From positions 62,001 to 126,000 of the forward strand of contig JAJIRX010000601.1 in the NCBI GenBank assembly GCA_023853785.1: 64,000 bases of DNA. The letters run 5' to 3'. The notes under the pieces were generated by a model, which was given only the letters and a program-made list of their open reading frames with translations, made no database searches and was not told the DNA's origin. How positions within the stretch are numbered: position 1 is the stretch's first letter; each line of letters begins with the position of its first letter. Position numbers and translations under genes: made by a program. Shown in pieces: positions 1 to 12,887 of the stretch. This stretch comes from Psilocybe azurescens. Lineage: Eukaryota > Basidiomycota > Agaricomycetes > Agaricales > Agrocybaceae.

Positions 1-1
1 T

Positions 2-1109
2 TTCTGCCTGTGGGGATCGCCGGATCCAAATGGCCAAATTGGAAGTGTCGAAGCTAAAGTCGTTGCATATTGCACAAAGCCTTATCACGGTACTCGCCTT
101 ATTCCCCGGATGCCATCACTGGGCTTCAGGTCTGCATCTCTCCTTTCATTTAGAATTAATGGCCGTCCCGCCTTTGCTCATGTTGCCCCTTCTACCATAT
201 AAAGTGGATAAGAACTTCGGCGTATATCCAAGTCACTGGATTTATCAAGAATTCTGGCATCGGCCTCGATAACACAACAGGCAACGGTGGCGAACTTGAT
301 CCCCACGGCGCGGATCTGCAAGGAAACCCTCTTGGCGGTGTTGTCTACTCCAACGGGACCAAAGACTCAGATGGACATAGCCTCGTCCAGGTCATGAATT
401 GGAATACGTGAGTATATAAGCCCAACTTCTGAAAGCGTACTATACAAGATTATACAGAACTGACTGATAATTGGTTAGCTTCGTGGGCGACGGCCAGTTC
501 TGCTTCAAAGCATGTTTCAACTCCGTCACTTCTCCCGACTATTGCGAGAACAGATATGACCTCGTTGGATGCGCGTACAACATGCCCTCAGCGGTGAAGG
601 ATGGCGAATTTACTGAATGCGATAGCGATCTGCAGGACGTTGTCGGTGTTGTCGTTAACGGTAGCATCAGTGAGTCCGATTTTATCTCGTCTATGCTTGT
701 CGCAGATTGTCTAATCGGCCATAATGTCTTACATAGCTTCTACGTGGTCGATGCCTGATCCCTTGACTGCGACCCCGCCGTATCAACCACGCGTTCCCGC
801 GTCTTCGAACTGCAAGACTCACCACGCTACAGATTTGTTCCTTGCTATGCCCACTTCAAGCTCGGTATGTTATCTTTTCTAGATGGCACCTATCTTTGTG
901 AATGCTTAGCGTGTGTATACCAGAGTTCCTCGACTTCTGCGAGGACTACTGGGTCATCCGTGCGCGCATCTGGTGCATCTGTCAGCGGTAATACTGCCCC
1001 GCCGACAAATACAGGTAGCGTTAGGTCGTCAGCTTCGAGGCCTCTGCTATCTCCTGCGATTCTGTCCATCTTTGTTGGACTTAATGTGGGAGTATACTCA
1101 CTCATATAG
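2..1109 (+). CDS. Macrophage-activating-glycoprotein-like secreted/GPI protein, 5' partial
   Basis: This is the 3' portion of a mushroom 'MAG'-type extracellular protein of unknown biochemical role; the start lies left of the window. Exons read as about 2-129, 205-407, 479-669, 737-864 and 924-1109. Diagnostic pieces are FCLWGSPDPNGQ and AYCTKP at the left edge, then GGELDPHGADLQGNPLGG, FCFKACF, YDLVGCAYNMP and a TSTWSMPDP segment followed by a Pro/Ser-rich stretch. The last exon is Ser/Thr-rich and ends in a hydrophobic tail (LLSPAILSIFVGLNVGVYSLI minus its last residue), suggesting GPI anchoring. Introns 2-4 have good GTGAGT/GTATGT donors; the first donor (GTCTGC) is weak. The first exon needs one extra C in the CCCC run at 104-107 to join LIP to DAITGLQ, so either the copy is frameshifted or a base was missed. 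Family assignment rests on recalled motifs; role unknown. Confidence 0.75.
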
Positions 1110-1259
1110 CTTTGATGTACCCATTCAATTGAGGACCATTCGCAGGTCAAAAACATCAGCTACCTACTATAGTCAATCATTTTTCAAGTCGCCATAGTTC
1201 ATTGATTATATTTACATTCCTTTAAATTACTATACATACCACATCAGTCCAACAAAGTA

Positions 1260-3537
1260 TAACTTTGGGCACAATTCAACCCCTCCGAGCAGCACTTTTA
1301 CTGGAAACAATGGCTCACGTATAGAAGATCAAATACAAGGTTGGGTTGGTAGGATATGTACATGCTGACGTGCAATTTCCACCAAGCTCAGTGCAATCGT
1401 CTACAGGTGCCGATGTGTCCAACCAAATCCTGACACCTCAGTATCATCGGCTATAGCAGTGAAGCTTACTGGGTGCTGTGGCTCCAAAATGATCGAATTT
1501 AATTGGAGAAGAGGAGCCATCGTTCACTGAACATGATAACATGATGTGGATGATCCCGACTACCAATCTGGGCGTTCTCGTACATGTCCAAGACTCACTC
1601 AGAATCACAACGCGCCAAATCTGTCCGCCAGGGTTTCAGGGCCGCGGACATCGTTAATCCCTCCGATAAACTCGTGTTCCGCATTACAACATGCTCCTCT
1701 AGTCTCGCCTTCTACATTTACAATGCAGACGACCACGAATGGGCTGAATCCGATGAACGCCCTCTCTTGCCGCCACCTGTTACTTGTCGCTCTGGTCAAT
1801 TCAATGCTAGTGTGTATATTGCATAAAAATAGTCTATATTAATTGACACAATTGAGATTATAGCATATAGGACAGTGCTGTTGGGTATGTACTTTGAAAT
1901 ATGGGTCACAGATCTACTTGTCATTTAAGCAACATTTAAGCAGAATCGTAGAATGATTTGAATTAAATCTCCGCTTGAAAGAACTGGAACAATGCGGAGC
2001 ACTCTCAAACTTGGTTCATTATGTTCTTGGAGCTACAGTAGGTTAGGACGATCCTTCAAGCTAGCTTCAAGCTTCAATAAGCGTGTCTATTGTGTCATTG
2101 ACTCATGTGTCCAGCATTATCTCGCCCTTAGGATTCATCCTCGGCATATTCCCTCCGCGCTCCTCTCCTCCTTTCTCTTTCTGCTTTTCTGGGCCACATC
2201 CTCCGATGCTTATATCCCGAGCGCGGACGCAGAGGTGTGCGACGACTGCGCTGTTGCTTGCAATTTGATTAGGGATGCGGAGCGAGACGGAGGGGTGCGG
2301 AGGAAAACGTTGAGGATTATGGACGGGTGCATGAAGATGAGTTGTAAGATCTCAGTATTCAGTGCAGGCACCTCTCCCTCAGCAGCCGCTGGGGATGCAT
2401 TCACCATGGAGAGCATAGAGTAAGGCCAGAAGAACGCAGACGTGAACCCTACGTCATTTTTCTCGAAAAATCAAACCAAAACCCTCACACACATGGACAC
2501 GAGGCGCGCGCAACTTCTGCAGCCTCTTCCTTGAGCCCGTGTCTATGCAGGCCTTCGTGCTCACCCTCCTAGAAAAGTCAAGGGACCGCAGCCAGATCAC
2601 CAGTATTTCTCTGGCCATAGCACACACCAGTTCCCGTTCCCTGCCCTTTGTCGCCTTTCCCTTCGTGCTTTCCCTCTCCTTCGTTCTTTCCCTCTCCTTT
2701 GTGCTTTCCTCTCCTTCGCGCTTTCTTCTCCCCCTCCATCCCTCCCTGCCCTTCCACCGACCCTCCATTTCTTTGAAAACTAACGAACGCAGAGCGTATA
2801 CATCAGAACTAGGAACCGTGCTCGGGTACTCGTTCTGGACCGCGCTTGCGGTCGTCGGCAGGTGGTGCGTCTCAATGATGTCCGTCAAACATGATATATG
2901 TCTCTCTTCTCTCTTCATTGTCCCCTGCCTCCCCTTCACTTTCTCACTTTCTCCTCTTTCATTCTTCGTTCTCTCCTTCCTGTTCCCTCTCCTCTCCCTT
3001 TACACCCTTCCGTCCTCCCTCCTTTCCCTCTTTTTTTTCTTCCCTTTCCTCCCTTTATCCCTCTCCTCCGCCTTCTCCCTTCCACACTTATCCACGCCAT
3101 TTTCTGTTAGACAGCAAACCAAAGCTAACGCCCTACAGAGTACCATGCAGCGGCTTGCGTACCTCCTCCTGTTCAGGCTCATCTACTTCTATGAGGGTAT
3201 CATAACCTCCGCGTCGGACAGCACTAGTCTTTTCCTGAGAGCATGAATGTTCAGTAGATGGTCATATATGCGCACTTTATCATCAACGTGCATATGCATC
3301 CCAATTCCTGGGGTGGGGAGGGAAACCAGACACGGTCCATATCAATAATAGTATTGCTGCCGTCAAGAACCCAACTCCGGTCTGCCCGCCCGAGACCTAA
3401 GTTCACCGTTGAATCCACTCACATTCATGGGCGATTACAATACTTTCTAGTAGCAGTAGTGCTTGATACATAGTCGTAGTATACTAGTTAGGTGGTCATA
3501 CTCCAGTGGGACGAAGTATTCCCTGAATACAATACCC
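1260..3537. repeat. Segmental duplication, copy A (pairs with 8893-11088)
   Basis: The stretch from 'aactttgggcacaattcaac' to 'gtattccctgaatacaatac' is repeated in the same order and orientation at 8893-11088. By eye the copies are roughly 85-90% alike with small indels, and both flanks diverge sharply. The segment holds a lectin-gene relic (about 1546-1826), a conserved stretch around 2090-2430 encoding a short hydrophobic then Cys-containing peptide, a long C/T-rich tract (about 2640-3090) and a conserved 3' block. No intact gene is supportable inside it, and I saw no clear terminal inverted repeat, LTR or reverse-transcriptase motif. The long ORFs here are mostly products of the pyrimidine tract. 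Confidence 0.85.
1546..1826 (+). pseudogene. Relic of a fucose-lectin-like gene (copy A)
   Basis: The frame at 1584-1826 matches the second quarter of the intact lectins at 19086-19940 and 26887-27699. It keeps the order VNPSDKLVF, TTCSSSLAFYIYNADD, HEWAESDE and NASVYIA, equivalent to ITPSEKLIV, TTSSNLTSYTYDPDD and REWVESDE in the intact copy. Both ends of the lectin are missing and there is no start or signal for expression. The same truncated piece sits in the duplicated segment at 9189-9469, so the truncation came before the duplication. Confidence 0.75.
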
Positions 3538-5876
3538 TAGTATGAAGACACGCGGACGTGGGCGTTACAGTGGGCGTGGACATATGCCTGAACTCTACCC
3601 TTGAAAATCGAACAATACCTTTATATCACCGTTGACATGCAATGAGTTCTTACCCATGAAGCAGACCATTTCAAGTTACACAAATCAGATCGTTGATTTA
3701 CCTGTTCAAGTAGACAATTGACTGTCAATCGTCCATTCAAACTTCAGAGGAAATCCGGACTGTCATATGGGAGTCCATGTGGGTAAATATTCCCCGTAAA
3801 ACGGACATCTTGGGATGTGCCAAACTCCTGGATAGAGCCCCTAAGGCATCCCCTGTCAGGGCACAGCATGATCTGGAGTACCACGATATGGAGGCATTTT
3901 CCTGTCTATGATGGGTAGCTTGAAGAGAAATACATGGGGATTACTTATCTCTCTGCGACGCGCCAGCAGAGCGCATAGACAAATCTCGACCATTGATTGG
4001 GCCTCTCTGGTAATCGTTTTGACCGACTCAGCTGAACACACTGGAGAATTCTCTGTCGTACTGGAACACACGATTATATCTACTCCCTTCCAGTCTAAAG
4101 TGCCAAGCCCTTTGTATACGATTCGCACACAATTGGGATGTGCTAACGGATATCACATCTTCCCGTGCAAGCCTTTGACACGAGGTGGCAACAGATTGCA
4201 CTCCGTGATTGAGCCAGAAAGGAGGGTCATGTGGAATACTTCATGTTACCTACGCAGGCTTTGAATGCGAGGGCATTCAGAGACTACATGTTATTGAGGA
4301 GGTGGTAGCTATCGATCTCCAACCCGTCTCTTCGCCTGAGTAACTTTTGGGAGCTAGTTTTATTTCTTGCTATTTATTTGAATTCTATGAGACAATGTTC
4401 TTCCACAGCTCTTCCTTCCCCATCACCTCCGCGACAGAGGCAACACCATCTGCTAGCCCATTTAGAGCTAAGATAAATCTCCGTGCCAGTAAATGCATGT
4501 CAGTGCAATGGATGCGCTGACATAGACTGACATCAATTTCTGAGAATATGTTTTATTTGTGAAATACGAGGGTATGTTTGATTCAGTAGCATAGAATACA
4601 ATATTACGCATGGAAATTGGTACTGTGTGAGGTATTTCTTCTGCAACTACGCACTGTGGCGATTGCGATGGCTGGGCTGGGTGTAGGAATGGTTATAAAA
4701 TTATCAAATAGATGAGTTGTGGCTTCTTCGTAGGTCCGTCCTGTTTGGGCTCATATACATCTTCGGATATGTATATCTCTACGACGGCTTCGCCACTTCC
4801 TCGGTGGACAATATTAATTTTGATATGGGTATGAATATGCCTATTAGTATGTAGATGTTCCTAGCATTCTGTGGTTTTTAAATCTGGCTCACTCTCTATC
4901 ACCGTATGCACACCAGACAGATCGAGCATCGATCGAAGGCGGCCATAGGGACTTTGCAACTGGGCGGGGTTGCTTGGTTGCTTGGTATGCAATACTAATA
5001 CCAGACGAATCTGAGTAGTTCGGCACTCGCACTGAGTGCCACCGCGAGACCATTTTTATTACTGACCATGTACCATGGAGTCGTTATCTAGTAGTACATG
5101 TGCTAGAAATCATTCTCCTTCTTTGTCTACTCTGTGAGAGTCATTCCCCTAATTGAATATCACTATCCCATCATTTCCGCTAGGAATGTAACATTGTTGG
5201 ACACACAACTCCATTGTTATGACTGCCGTGTGTAAATTACAACAGTCCTTTTAGTTGCCGTAGAACTCAACATGGGCGCTTAATACCTTGTGTTTACGAT
5301 TTTTTGGTTAAAGAAACGGTAAAGCTGGCTGGAAAGCCTCCATTATGTTACATTTTTAATATCGCCTCTGCCCCCATGCAGGATACGCCTTATCCTGTCC
5401 CAGATCTGACAGTAGCGGCCACGCAGGGAACCTGAAACTATGCAATGAGTATGTGGTAGGGTTGTTTCATTTGCGTGTCCTTCCAATGGCCCTGCTGTGG
5501 TCTCCCCGTCTTTGCATCTCAGATCAAAATAGCGCCATATTTGGAGGTGAGACCAGGTACTTTCCATCGCGTGAGAATGCGACATCTGTCTATGCATTAT
5601 TGAGAGGCAACCTGTGGATGAAAGTAAGGACCTCAGTCCACGTCCACCATACGTGGTTGATTCTTGCTCCCACTGGCTCCATTGTCGTGGTCTCGGTATG
5701 CTTGGTCATTTACCCAGGATTTGACTCGCCCATATGTTTCATCAATATGTATTGTATCACTATGTGATGGTGACCCTGATTCTGCAGTCGTAGATGATGT
5801 GTACGATGCCTCAGATGTGGCTTCCTAGATAGTACACATTAGTATTTTTAGGAGTGTAAATATTGTTCAGACTAGA
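3538..5876. other. Intergenic, no supportable gene
   Basis: About 2.3 kb with only short ORFs. The longest (118 codons near 3908-4264, overlapped by a 90-codon ORF on the other strand) shows no recognised motif, signal or splice structure. Around 4730-4810 a short stretch could encode a hydrophobic LIYIFGYVYLYDG-type peptide slightly like the LFRLIYFYEG peptide at about 3170 in copy A, but this is too weak to annotate. Confidence 0.5.
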
Positions 5877-6303
5877 TCAACCCACATAAACATGTGACCG
5901 CACAAATTTAATGCATGTCCGAACTTCCTTCTTCCGCTGCCGTACTTGACACAGTATCTTCCGCTTAAGGACAGGTTGATACCACGGAGTGTCTTTGTAT
6001 GCATCAATGTTGTTCTCGTACACAATTTCCAACTTCCTCGCTCTAGACGCATCAGTTAGTACATGGGCTACTCCAACGGATGATAACTCACTGTCGAATA
6101 AGGGTTATAAATTCCTTCCAGTCGTTCTCTGTAATTTCTTCTCTCTTGTATGCTTCTTCGAACTGTGAGCTGAGGTGCCTCATCTCGGCAACTTGTTGGG
6201 CATGGGAATACTCGTGCCTTGCCACGAACCCAGTGCCAGATGTATACCCAGCTACAGCAAGAGCAAAACCTCCACCTACAATGGCGGCTCCAAGTTCAGC
6301 CAT
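5877..6303 (-). CDS. Small two-exon protein with N-terminal membrane anchor
   Basis: The gene has exon 1 at 6303-6092, an intron at 6091-6043 (GTGAGT donor, CTAAC-type branch region 'actaactg', CTAG acceptor) and exon 2 at 6042-5877. Splicing gives 125 residues. It opens MAELGAAIVGGGFALAVAGY, a Gly/Ala-rich hydrophobic segment fit for a membrane anchor or pore-like helix. This is followed by a charged helical part (HLSSQFEEAYKREEITEND, then an ARKLEIVYENNID helix) and a basic C-terminal end (LKRKILCQVRQRKKEVR). I do not recognise the family. The ATG is in good context and the two exons join in frame, so I think the gene is real. The small size, glycine-rich N-terminus and helical body recall N-terminal modules of fungal signalling proteins, but that is only a resemblance. 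Confidence 0.6.
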
Positions 6304-8892
6304 GAGTAGCTATGTATAAGGACCTTTAGGAGATAGGAGTATGCAGTAAAAGAGTGGTGAAGTGCTCCACTTTTAAGTTGTGCCACCACCTGGACAGCAT
6401 GTTGCAGCCAAACAACTTGACTCAAATTAACCACCAGTTATATTGAAAGATGTAGGCTGTGGTGGGAATAGACATTTACCAATATCTCTCTGAAGTGGCT
6501 CCGCTATTGGCTATGTAAGTGCATCACCAGCTAGCAGGCAGCAACGACACAACTTTTCGCTTTAATGTTTCCAAAGTCTGCCCAAATATGGTGAGCAAGG
6601 TGTCTCCGCCAAAGTTTAAAGGACGTTCCTGTGGGACTATTGGGACCTGTCCGTCCACCACCTTGAATTCTCCGAAGTTCCTTTTACTATTCTTCGGCCT
6701 TATCTCCACAGTATGCTTGTTGTTGGCAAGTTTTTTGTCTGTTTTTTAATGTTACATATATTGAAAATATAACTGTATGACGGCATCTTCCTGCTAGCTG
6801 CCTAAAACTGCAGCCATATAAATGCAAGAGAGCCTGAGGTGAGGAGAACACAAACATGAAAAGTTGGCTTCTGTGGCCTGAGTACAATCAAAGTACTGAG
6901 TGTGTAGTATGTACACGGTTACTATTACTATAGCAGTCTGTAAACCATTATCATGCCAGGCCTAGTCTTTTTATTTTCCGCCTGGAAGGTCCAGTGGCTG
7001 TGCCATTTGAGCAACTTTCAGATCTATGTAATCACCGAGACTCTAGGCATTAGAAGTTGGCTGATGGACGAACAGGTCTTGGAGGTCCTGCGGGAACGTC
7101 TCTGTCAATCAGTTTTGATTTAATTTCCGGCTGGTACAACTTGCGCACCATACCTGAAACTTTTACACCTATTTAAATTAAGTACTGATGTGCCGGACGC
7201 CAAGATGCCCACCCACAGTCATGTAAAGTATTGATGATACTGTATCATTTCAATCAATCCGTCCAGTCCCCTATCCCTAGGCCTGTGGACGTGGCCGAAA
7301 TTGGTGCATGTCCCACGTCCCATGGACTGTGGACGGCCAAGACAAATGGCTCAAAAAGTTGGCTGAAGCTCCATTGAACTGTGCTTGTTTCCAAAATTGG
7401 CCGAAATTTCGATCTGTCCCCAGTCCCATCCCCAGTGGACAAAGTTCAAATTTCGTCCACTTGGTCCCCTGTCCCACCCCTGGACAAATTGATCAAAACG
7501 GTACAGCAGACCTACACACTCTATTACCGTTGATGGCTGAGGTCAAGTCTATATTCGGATCTAAAAATGGTTGGGAGGTGGTGCTTCTTACCTGTTGGGG
7601 TCCTATAGTCCGTCCTATAGGTAAACTGTTTGCGAATTATCTGTGATCAATTGTGTGACCTCACGCCCAGTCGCGACCTAACTGTCATGATATTGGATAT
7701 GGCTTATGCTGCAAAACATAGACTTAGAGAACTATAAACTCGGTAATAGGGTATGAGCGGCCATCTGAGCGTGTTCGAGAGCCACTGAAATATGCATAAC
7801 ACATCCTGCCCGTTGAATATGTTCAGAAAATGGTAAGTATCTGAGCTTTGAAAAATCCGGCTGTCTGGCAGTGGCCGGACTTGGCAGTTGTACTAAATTG
7901 AACTGAGTCGAACCAAATTGCGCTCGGCGCACCCCTCCGCCCTTTGGTCGCTCGTGCACGGCCGCTTGTCCCGCTCAGTGCTCTCGACCTCACTCCGTAA
8001 CAGAAGGTAAATATTCACCCATTACGTCCTAAGAACCAGAGGCAAACCAAAGGCCAACAGAGATGTGAATGTTAATTGTTTTACAGACCAGCGCGGTGAT
8101 ATGAGGATGGAAACCTCTTTCCAATACCCAGATGTCCTCGAAAATGAGTCAGTGAGTTTTGTTTGATTTTTGTGTAACTATTTTTGAAATTTGTACTTCG
8201 AAATATAGCAAATATGGACATCCCGACTAATCTCATGGCTATTCTGACAAATCTTAAGCGCTCGGACACTTTGCCAGCCGTTATAGTATTATTATTATAA
8301 TACATAATAGACACGTATTATTTGACCGAGATCCAGAAAAGTCTATGGCAAACTGTTTTCAAGACGTTTCTGTAAAATATGTTTATGTTTTACAGAAAGA
8401 AAGACATACATTTATATGATATGAGCGATTCACTGACCCAACCAGACCATGATACCGTCATGAGTACTACATAGCTTGTCATGCTTGCAATCACACCAAG
8501 AAGCGGTGCCTAATCATGGGCGAATCTCCCTAAAACTCATGAGAATTGAATGCCTCTTACCATATACAGACCTGATCTTAGCCGTCAATGGTACGCTATA
8601 AGAAGTCTTGTGCAACAAAGTGGTTCATTCCCAATTCCCAGTTACTAAAGACACGGAAAGAAACAAGATGGCATGCCATTGATATAAATTCAAATATAAA
8701 TAGTCTAATAAGCTCCCGCTGTGCCAGTGTCAAGATGGCCACAAACACTACATACAATGACCGTCCAGCGATGCACAGTAAGCTGTATTATTCATCAATA
8801 TTGCGAGTCGCGTATGCAGTATGCCAGCGTCAGTGCCACTCCCAAACCTCATACAACTCGTACGAACTACATACAAAACCACTTCGAGGAAA
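6304..8892. other. Intergenic, no supportable gene; G-rich repeated phrases
   Basis: No gene can be supported. Between about 6580-6660 and 7250-7490 there are C/A- and G-rich phrases built around 'gtcccnngtcc' and 'ggacaggtccc' that recur loosely, looking like remnants of a low-copy dispersed repeat. Near 8340-8400 is a short local inverted repeat ('tctgtaaaatatgtttatgttttacaga'-like, a possible hairpin). The ORFs here are short and share no motif with known proteins. Confidence 0.45.
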
Positions 8893-11088
8893 TAACTTTG
8901 GGTACAATTAAACCCCTCCGAATAACACTTTTAGTGGAAAAAGTGACTCGCGTATAAGAGATAGAACACAAAAATTGGGTTTTTAGGATAGGTGCAATTC
9001 ATGCAGACGTGCAATTTCCATTAAGCTCAGTGCAATCGTCTACAGATGCCCAACCAAATCCTAACAACCTCAATATCACCGGCTATAACAGTGATGCTTG
9101 CTGGATACTTGCTGGATGCTGTGGTTCAAAAATGATCGAATTTAATTGGAGAAGAGGAGCCACCGTTCACTGAACATGATGACATGATGTGGATGATCCC
9201 GACTACCAATCTGGGTGTTCTCGTACATGTCCAAGATTCACCCAGAATCGCAACGTATCAAATCCGCCCGCCAGGGTTCCAGGGCCGCGTATATTGTTAA
9301 TCCCTTCAATAAACTCGTGGTCCGCATTAAACCATGCTCCTCTAGTCTCACCTTCTACACTTACAATACAAACGACCGCGAATGGACTGAATCCGATGAA
9401 CGCCCTCTCTTGTCGCCACTTGTTACTTGTCGCCCTGGTCAATTCAATGCTAGTGTGTATATTGCATAAGAAGATTTTATATCAATTGACACAATTGAGA
9501 TGATAATATATAGAACAGTTCTGTTTTGTCTGTACTTTGAAATTCGGGTCACAGATCTACTGGTCATTTGAGCAGAATCTTAAAATAATTTGAATTAAAT
9601 CTCCGCTTGAAAGAACCGCAACAATCTCAGACTTGGTTCATTATATTCTTGGAGCTACAATGCGTTAGGACGATCCTTCAACCTAGCTTCAAGCTTCGAT
9701 AAGCGTGTCCATTGTGTCATTGACTCATGTGTCCAGCATTATCTCGCCCTTAGTATTCATCGACATCCTCGACATATTCCCCTCCGTGCTCCTAATCTCC
9801 TTTCTCTCTCTGCTGTTCTGGGCCACATCTTCTGATGCTTATATCCGGAGCGCGAACGCAGAAGTGCGCGACGACTGCACTATTTCCTGTAATTTGGTTA
9901 AGGATGTGGCGCGAGATGGAGGGAAGCGGAGGGAAACGTTGAGGATTATGGGCGGGTGCATGAAGGTGGGTTCTACGATCTCAGTATTCAGTGCAGGCAC
10001 CTCTCCATCAGCTGCCGCTGGAGACGGAATCGCCGTGGAGAGCATAGAGTAAGGCCAGAAAGATGTGGACGTGCGCGTGAACCCTACGCTATCGTTCTCG
10101 AAAAATCAAACCAAAACTCCTCACACATGGACACGAGGTGCGCGCAACTTCTGCGGCCTCCTCCTTGGGCCCGTGTTCGTACAGGCCTTCGTACTCACCG
10201 TCCTGGGAAATTGAGGCCACCGTAGCCAGATTGCCACTATTGACCTGGATGCCGCAGACATTAGTCCCCGTTCCCTTCCTTTTGTCCCCTTTCCCTTTCT
10301 CTCTCCTTCGCCCTTTCCCCTTTCCTTCATCCCTCCTTCCCCTTCCGCCGACCCTCTCTTTCTTTGAATGTCACCAAAAATATCTCTCTAACACAGAGTA
10401 TATACATAATAAGGCTCGGGTGCTCATGCTGCACCGCTCTCGCGGTCGTTGGCAGGTGGTACGTCTCAAAGATTTCCATTGAGTATGGTACGTGTCTTTC
10501 TTCTCCCTTCCTTGTTCCCTGCATCCCCCTTCTCTTTCTCTTTCTCTCCCCTGTCGTTTTCCCTTCTGTCCTCTCCCCTTTCCCTTTCTCGCTCTTTCCC
10601 GCTCCCGCTCCTCTTTCCGTCCCTCTTCTCCGCCCTCTCCCTTCCGCACTTACCCACGCCATTCTCTGGTAAAAATAAGATCAAAGCTAATGCCCTGCAC
10701 AGTTGCATGCGCTCCTCCTCTTGTTCGGGCTCATCTATCTCTATGAGGCCGTCATAACCTCCGCGTCGGACAGCACTAGTCTTTTCCTAGGAACGTGAAT
10801 GCTCGGTAGATGGACATATATGCGCATTTTCTCACCAACGTCCATACGCATCCCAATTCTTGGGGCGGGGAGAGAAACCAGACACAGTCTATATCGATAC
10901 TAGTATTGCTGCCGTCATGAACCCAGCTCCGGTCTGCCCGCCCGAGAACTGAATTCATCGTTGAAATCCACTCACATTCACGGGCGATTACAATAATTTT
11001 TAATAGCAGTAGTGTTTGGTATATAGCCGTAGTATACTTGTTAGGTGGTTATACTCCGGTGGGAAAAAGTATTCCCTGAATACAATAC
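8893..11088. repeat. Segmental duplication, copy B (pairs with 1260-3537)
   Basis: Second copy of the 2.2-kb unit, in direct orientation, with boundaries 'aactttgggtacaattaaac' on the left and 'gtattccctgaatacaatac' on the right. It lacks the MAG-like gene that precedes copy A. Differences include many transitions and small indels, and the pyrimidine tract is reorganised (about 10260-10660). A 115-codon ORF at 9705-10052 is a little longer than its copy A counterpart (MSIVSLTHVSSIISPL start, LLFWATSSDAYI hydrophobic part, then a Cys/Lys-rich end). It is the best-preserved peptide of the unit, but I do not recognise it. Confidence 0.85.
9189..9469 (+). pseudogene. Relic of a fucose-lectin-like gene (copy B)
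   Basis: Same truncated lectin piece as 1546-1826, keeping FNKLVVRIKPCSSSLTFYTY, NTNDREWTESDERPLLSP and NASVYIA. It matches the intact lectin segment around TYDPDDREWVESDES at 26887-27699. It has no lectin 5' or 3' ends and lies at the same relative place in the duplicated unit. Confidence 0.75.
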
Positions 11089-12887
11089 CGTCCTTGTGGA
11101 CTTGCATTTATTTCCCCCAAATTACGGCCTTTATTTCCATTGCAATCAGAGGCGTGATGAAGAGGGCATATAAGTTGGTGTCCACCACCTATTCTTTCCG
11201 CGATTCCCTCCAATTTTTATAATATTCCAATGGATTAAGGTAAGCCACTAGCGGGACCAACATTGAAAATCTCTCTCATACGATTTAACTGATACTGATA
11301 TCTTCAATCTCCTAGATATCGCAACATGTTCTTCATCGCCATCGCCATATCTTCCAATCATACCTACACACACAAGCCGAACCTTCACCTCTGCTACGAG
11401 TCCGAGTACAACTCAGACTTCGCAAAGCCACTTTCCAGAATATTTACACGAGCCAGTCGTGGAACCCAGGCTTTGCGATGTCTGCAAACCAGGATCTGTA
11501 GTGCCTAAAAGCCAAGCTCTGTGGCCTAAGAGCGTGCTTGGAATCGCATGCACAAGTACTCTTCGCAATCTCTCCTGAGGTTTCCGATTGTGGGTGCTCT
11601 GTTCACTTTGCGATGTAAAACTCTACGACTAACATATTCGTAGCGTCTAGCTGCCACCACATCGTAGGTAGACCTACCGCGAGCCAGCCGAGTGACACCT
11701 ATCTGGCCCCCGGACGCGTACGTTCATTCCAGTCATTCTCGTACCTCACAGTTCGATCTTATATACATTTATTGAGGAGGAGAGTGGTTATTAATTGGCT
11801 GATTCCAGATTAACAGTCAGCTTGTAGAGTACAGGAAGCGTGCAATATTATCTTGTTTTCGAGAACAATATTCATGGACATTATCTGAGCTATAGAACGC
11901 CATGTCTTCCAATTTCTCACTTGGTCTGATCATTTCTGTCAGCTCCGTCCGTTCGTCTTTCAGGAGCCGATTACACATCAACACTATTCAATGGACTAAC
12001 TGCCTAGCAGTTCAAATTGTCGCCCTGCGAGACCTGCGCACCTATATTGGTCGGTTCTCAGCTTTAGTAACGTGCCGAATCTCCAGATAGATTCACGAGG
12101 GTGCCCTTATTCCTTTTGTCCTTGCAGTATACTAAATGATACATATATACTCACTATGGACACTGAACGGAGTGGTCAGATTCTTGTTGTCTCCACTTGA
12201 CAATTATGACAGAGATCGTAAAAATTGCTTTTCCGATTTTTCACCGCAATGGCTTCTCATACTCTTCGGAATAATGTCGTCGCCTTGCTTATCACCGTCT
12301 TTCACACAGCAACATTGCTATTGGTACATAGAATGACCAGTGACACATTGCTCTACTCTATTTCTCTTCATCTTATCAGGGCCAGATTGGCGTTAGTGCC
12401 GCATGAACTCGCTCCTATTCAAGATTCCCCAACGGCCACCTGTCTCAATGGATTATGGGCCAATACGTTAATGCCGAGGCTCCAATCAGTTCGCCTATTT
12501 ATGGTTGCAGAACTAAAATAGATGCGCAGGGAGGCAAACACCTGGACCGTATCTCATCGTCCCATGACGTCTAGAGCCGCTGGAATATGTCAAATAAGAC
12601 CTTGCGGTAAAATTTTGCCTCCACAGCGACACGATGAACCCATGAGATGGTGTTCTCTGTATACGTATTCTCAAAACCATTATACATCGTACAATGCGAA
12701 CATATGCCGTCTGGAGGTATCTCGCGAGTGCAATGTCTTAACTTTCCGAAACCAAATGACTTTCATTCATCCTCCGCAAAAGACTCGGAGTTCGCGCTTT
12801 TCAAGCACATTAAAAATGCCTGCCATTCAGCAACCAGTATACGATCTCTAACTCTTGCCAGTCCCTCCCAGTTGGCGATACCTTATC
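11089..12887. other. Intergenic, upstream region of the GH12 gene
   Basis: Only short unrelated ORFs are present (for example 60-115 codons near 11326, 12225 and 12522), with no recognised motif. The last few hundred bases should hold the GH12 promoter. I see no convincing TATA box within 100 bp of the start codon. Confidence 0.5.

Noticed and set aside
2539..3246. 235-codon ORF with many hydrophobic Ser/Leu/Phe residues
   Set aside because: Produced by a C/T-rich tract and broken in the duplicated copy at 10138-10757, so not a conserved membrane protein.
1260..11088. LTR retrotransposon as an explanation for the duplicated units
   Set aside because: No reverse transcriptase, integrase, primer-binding site or matching terminal repeats were seen.
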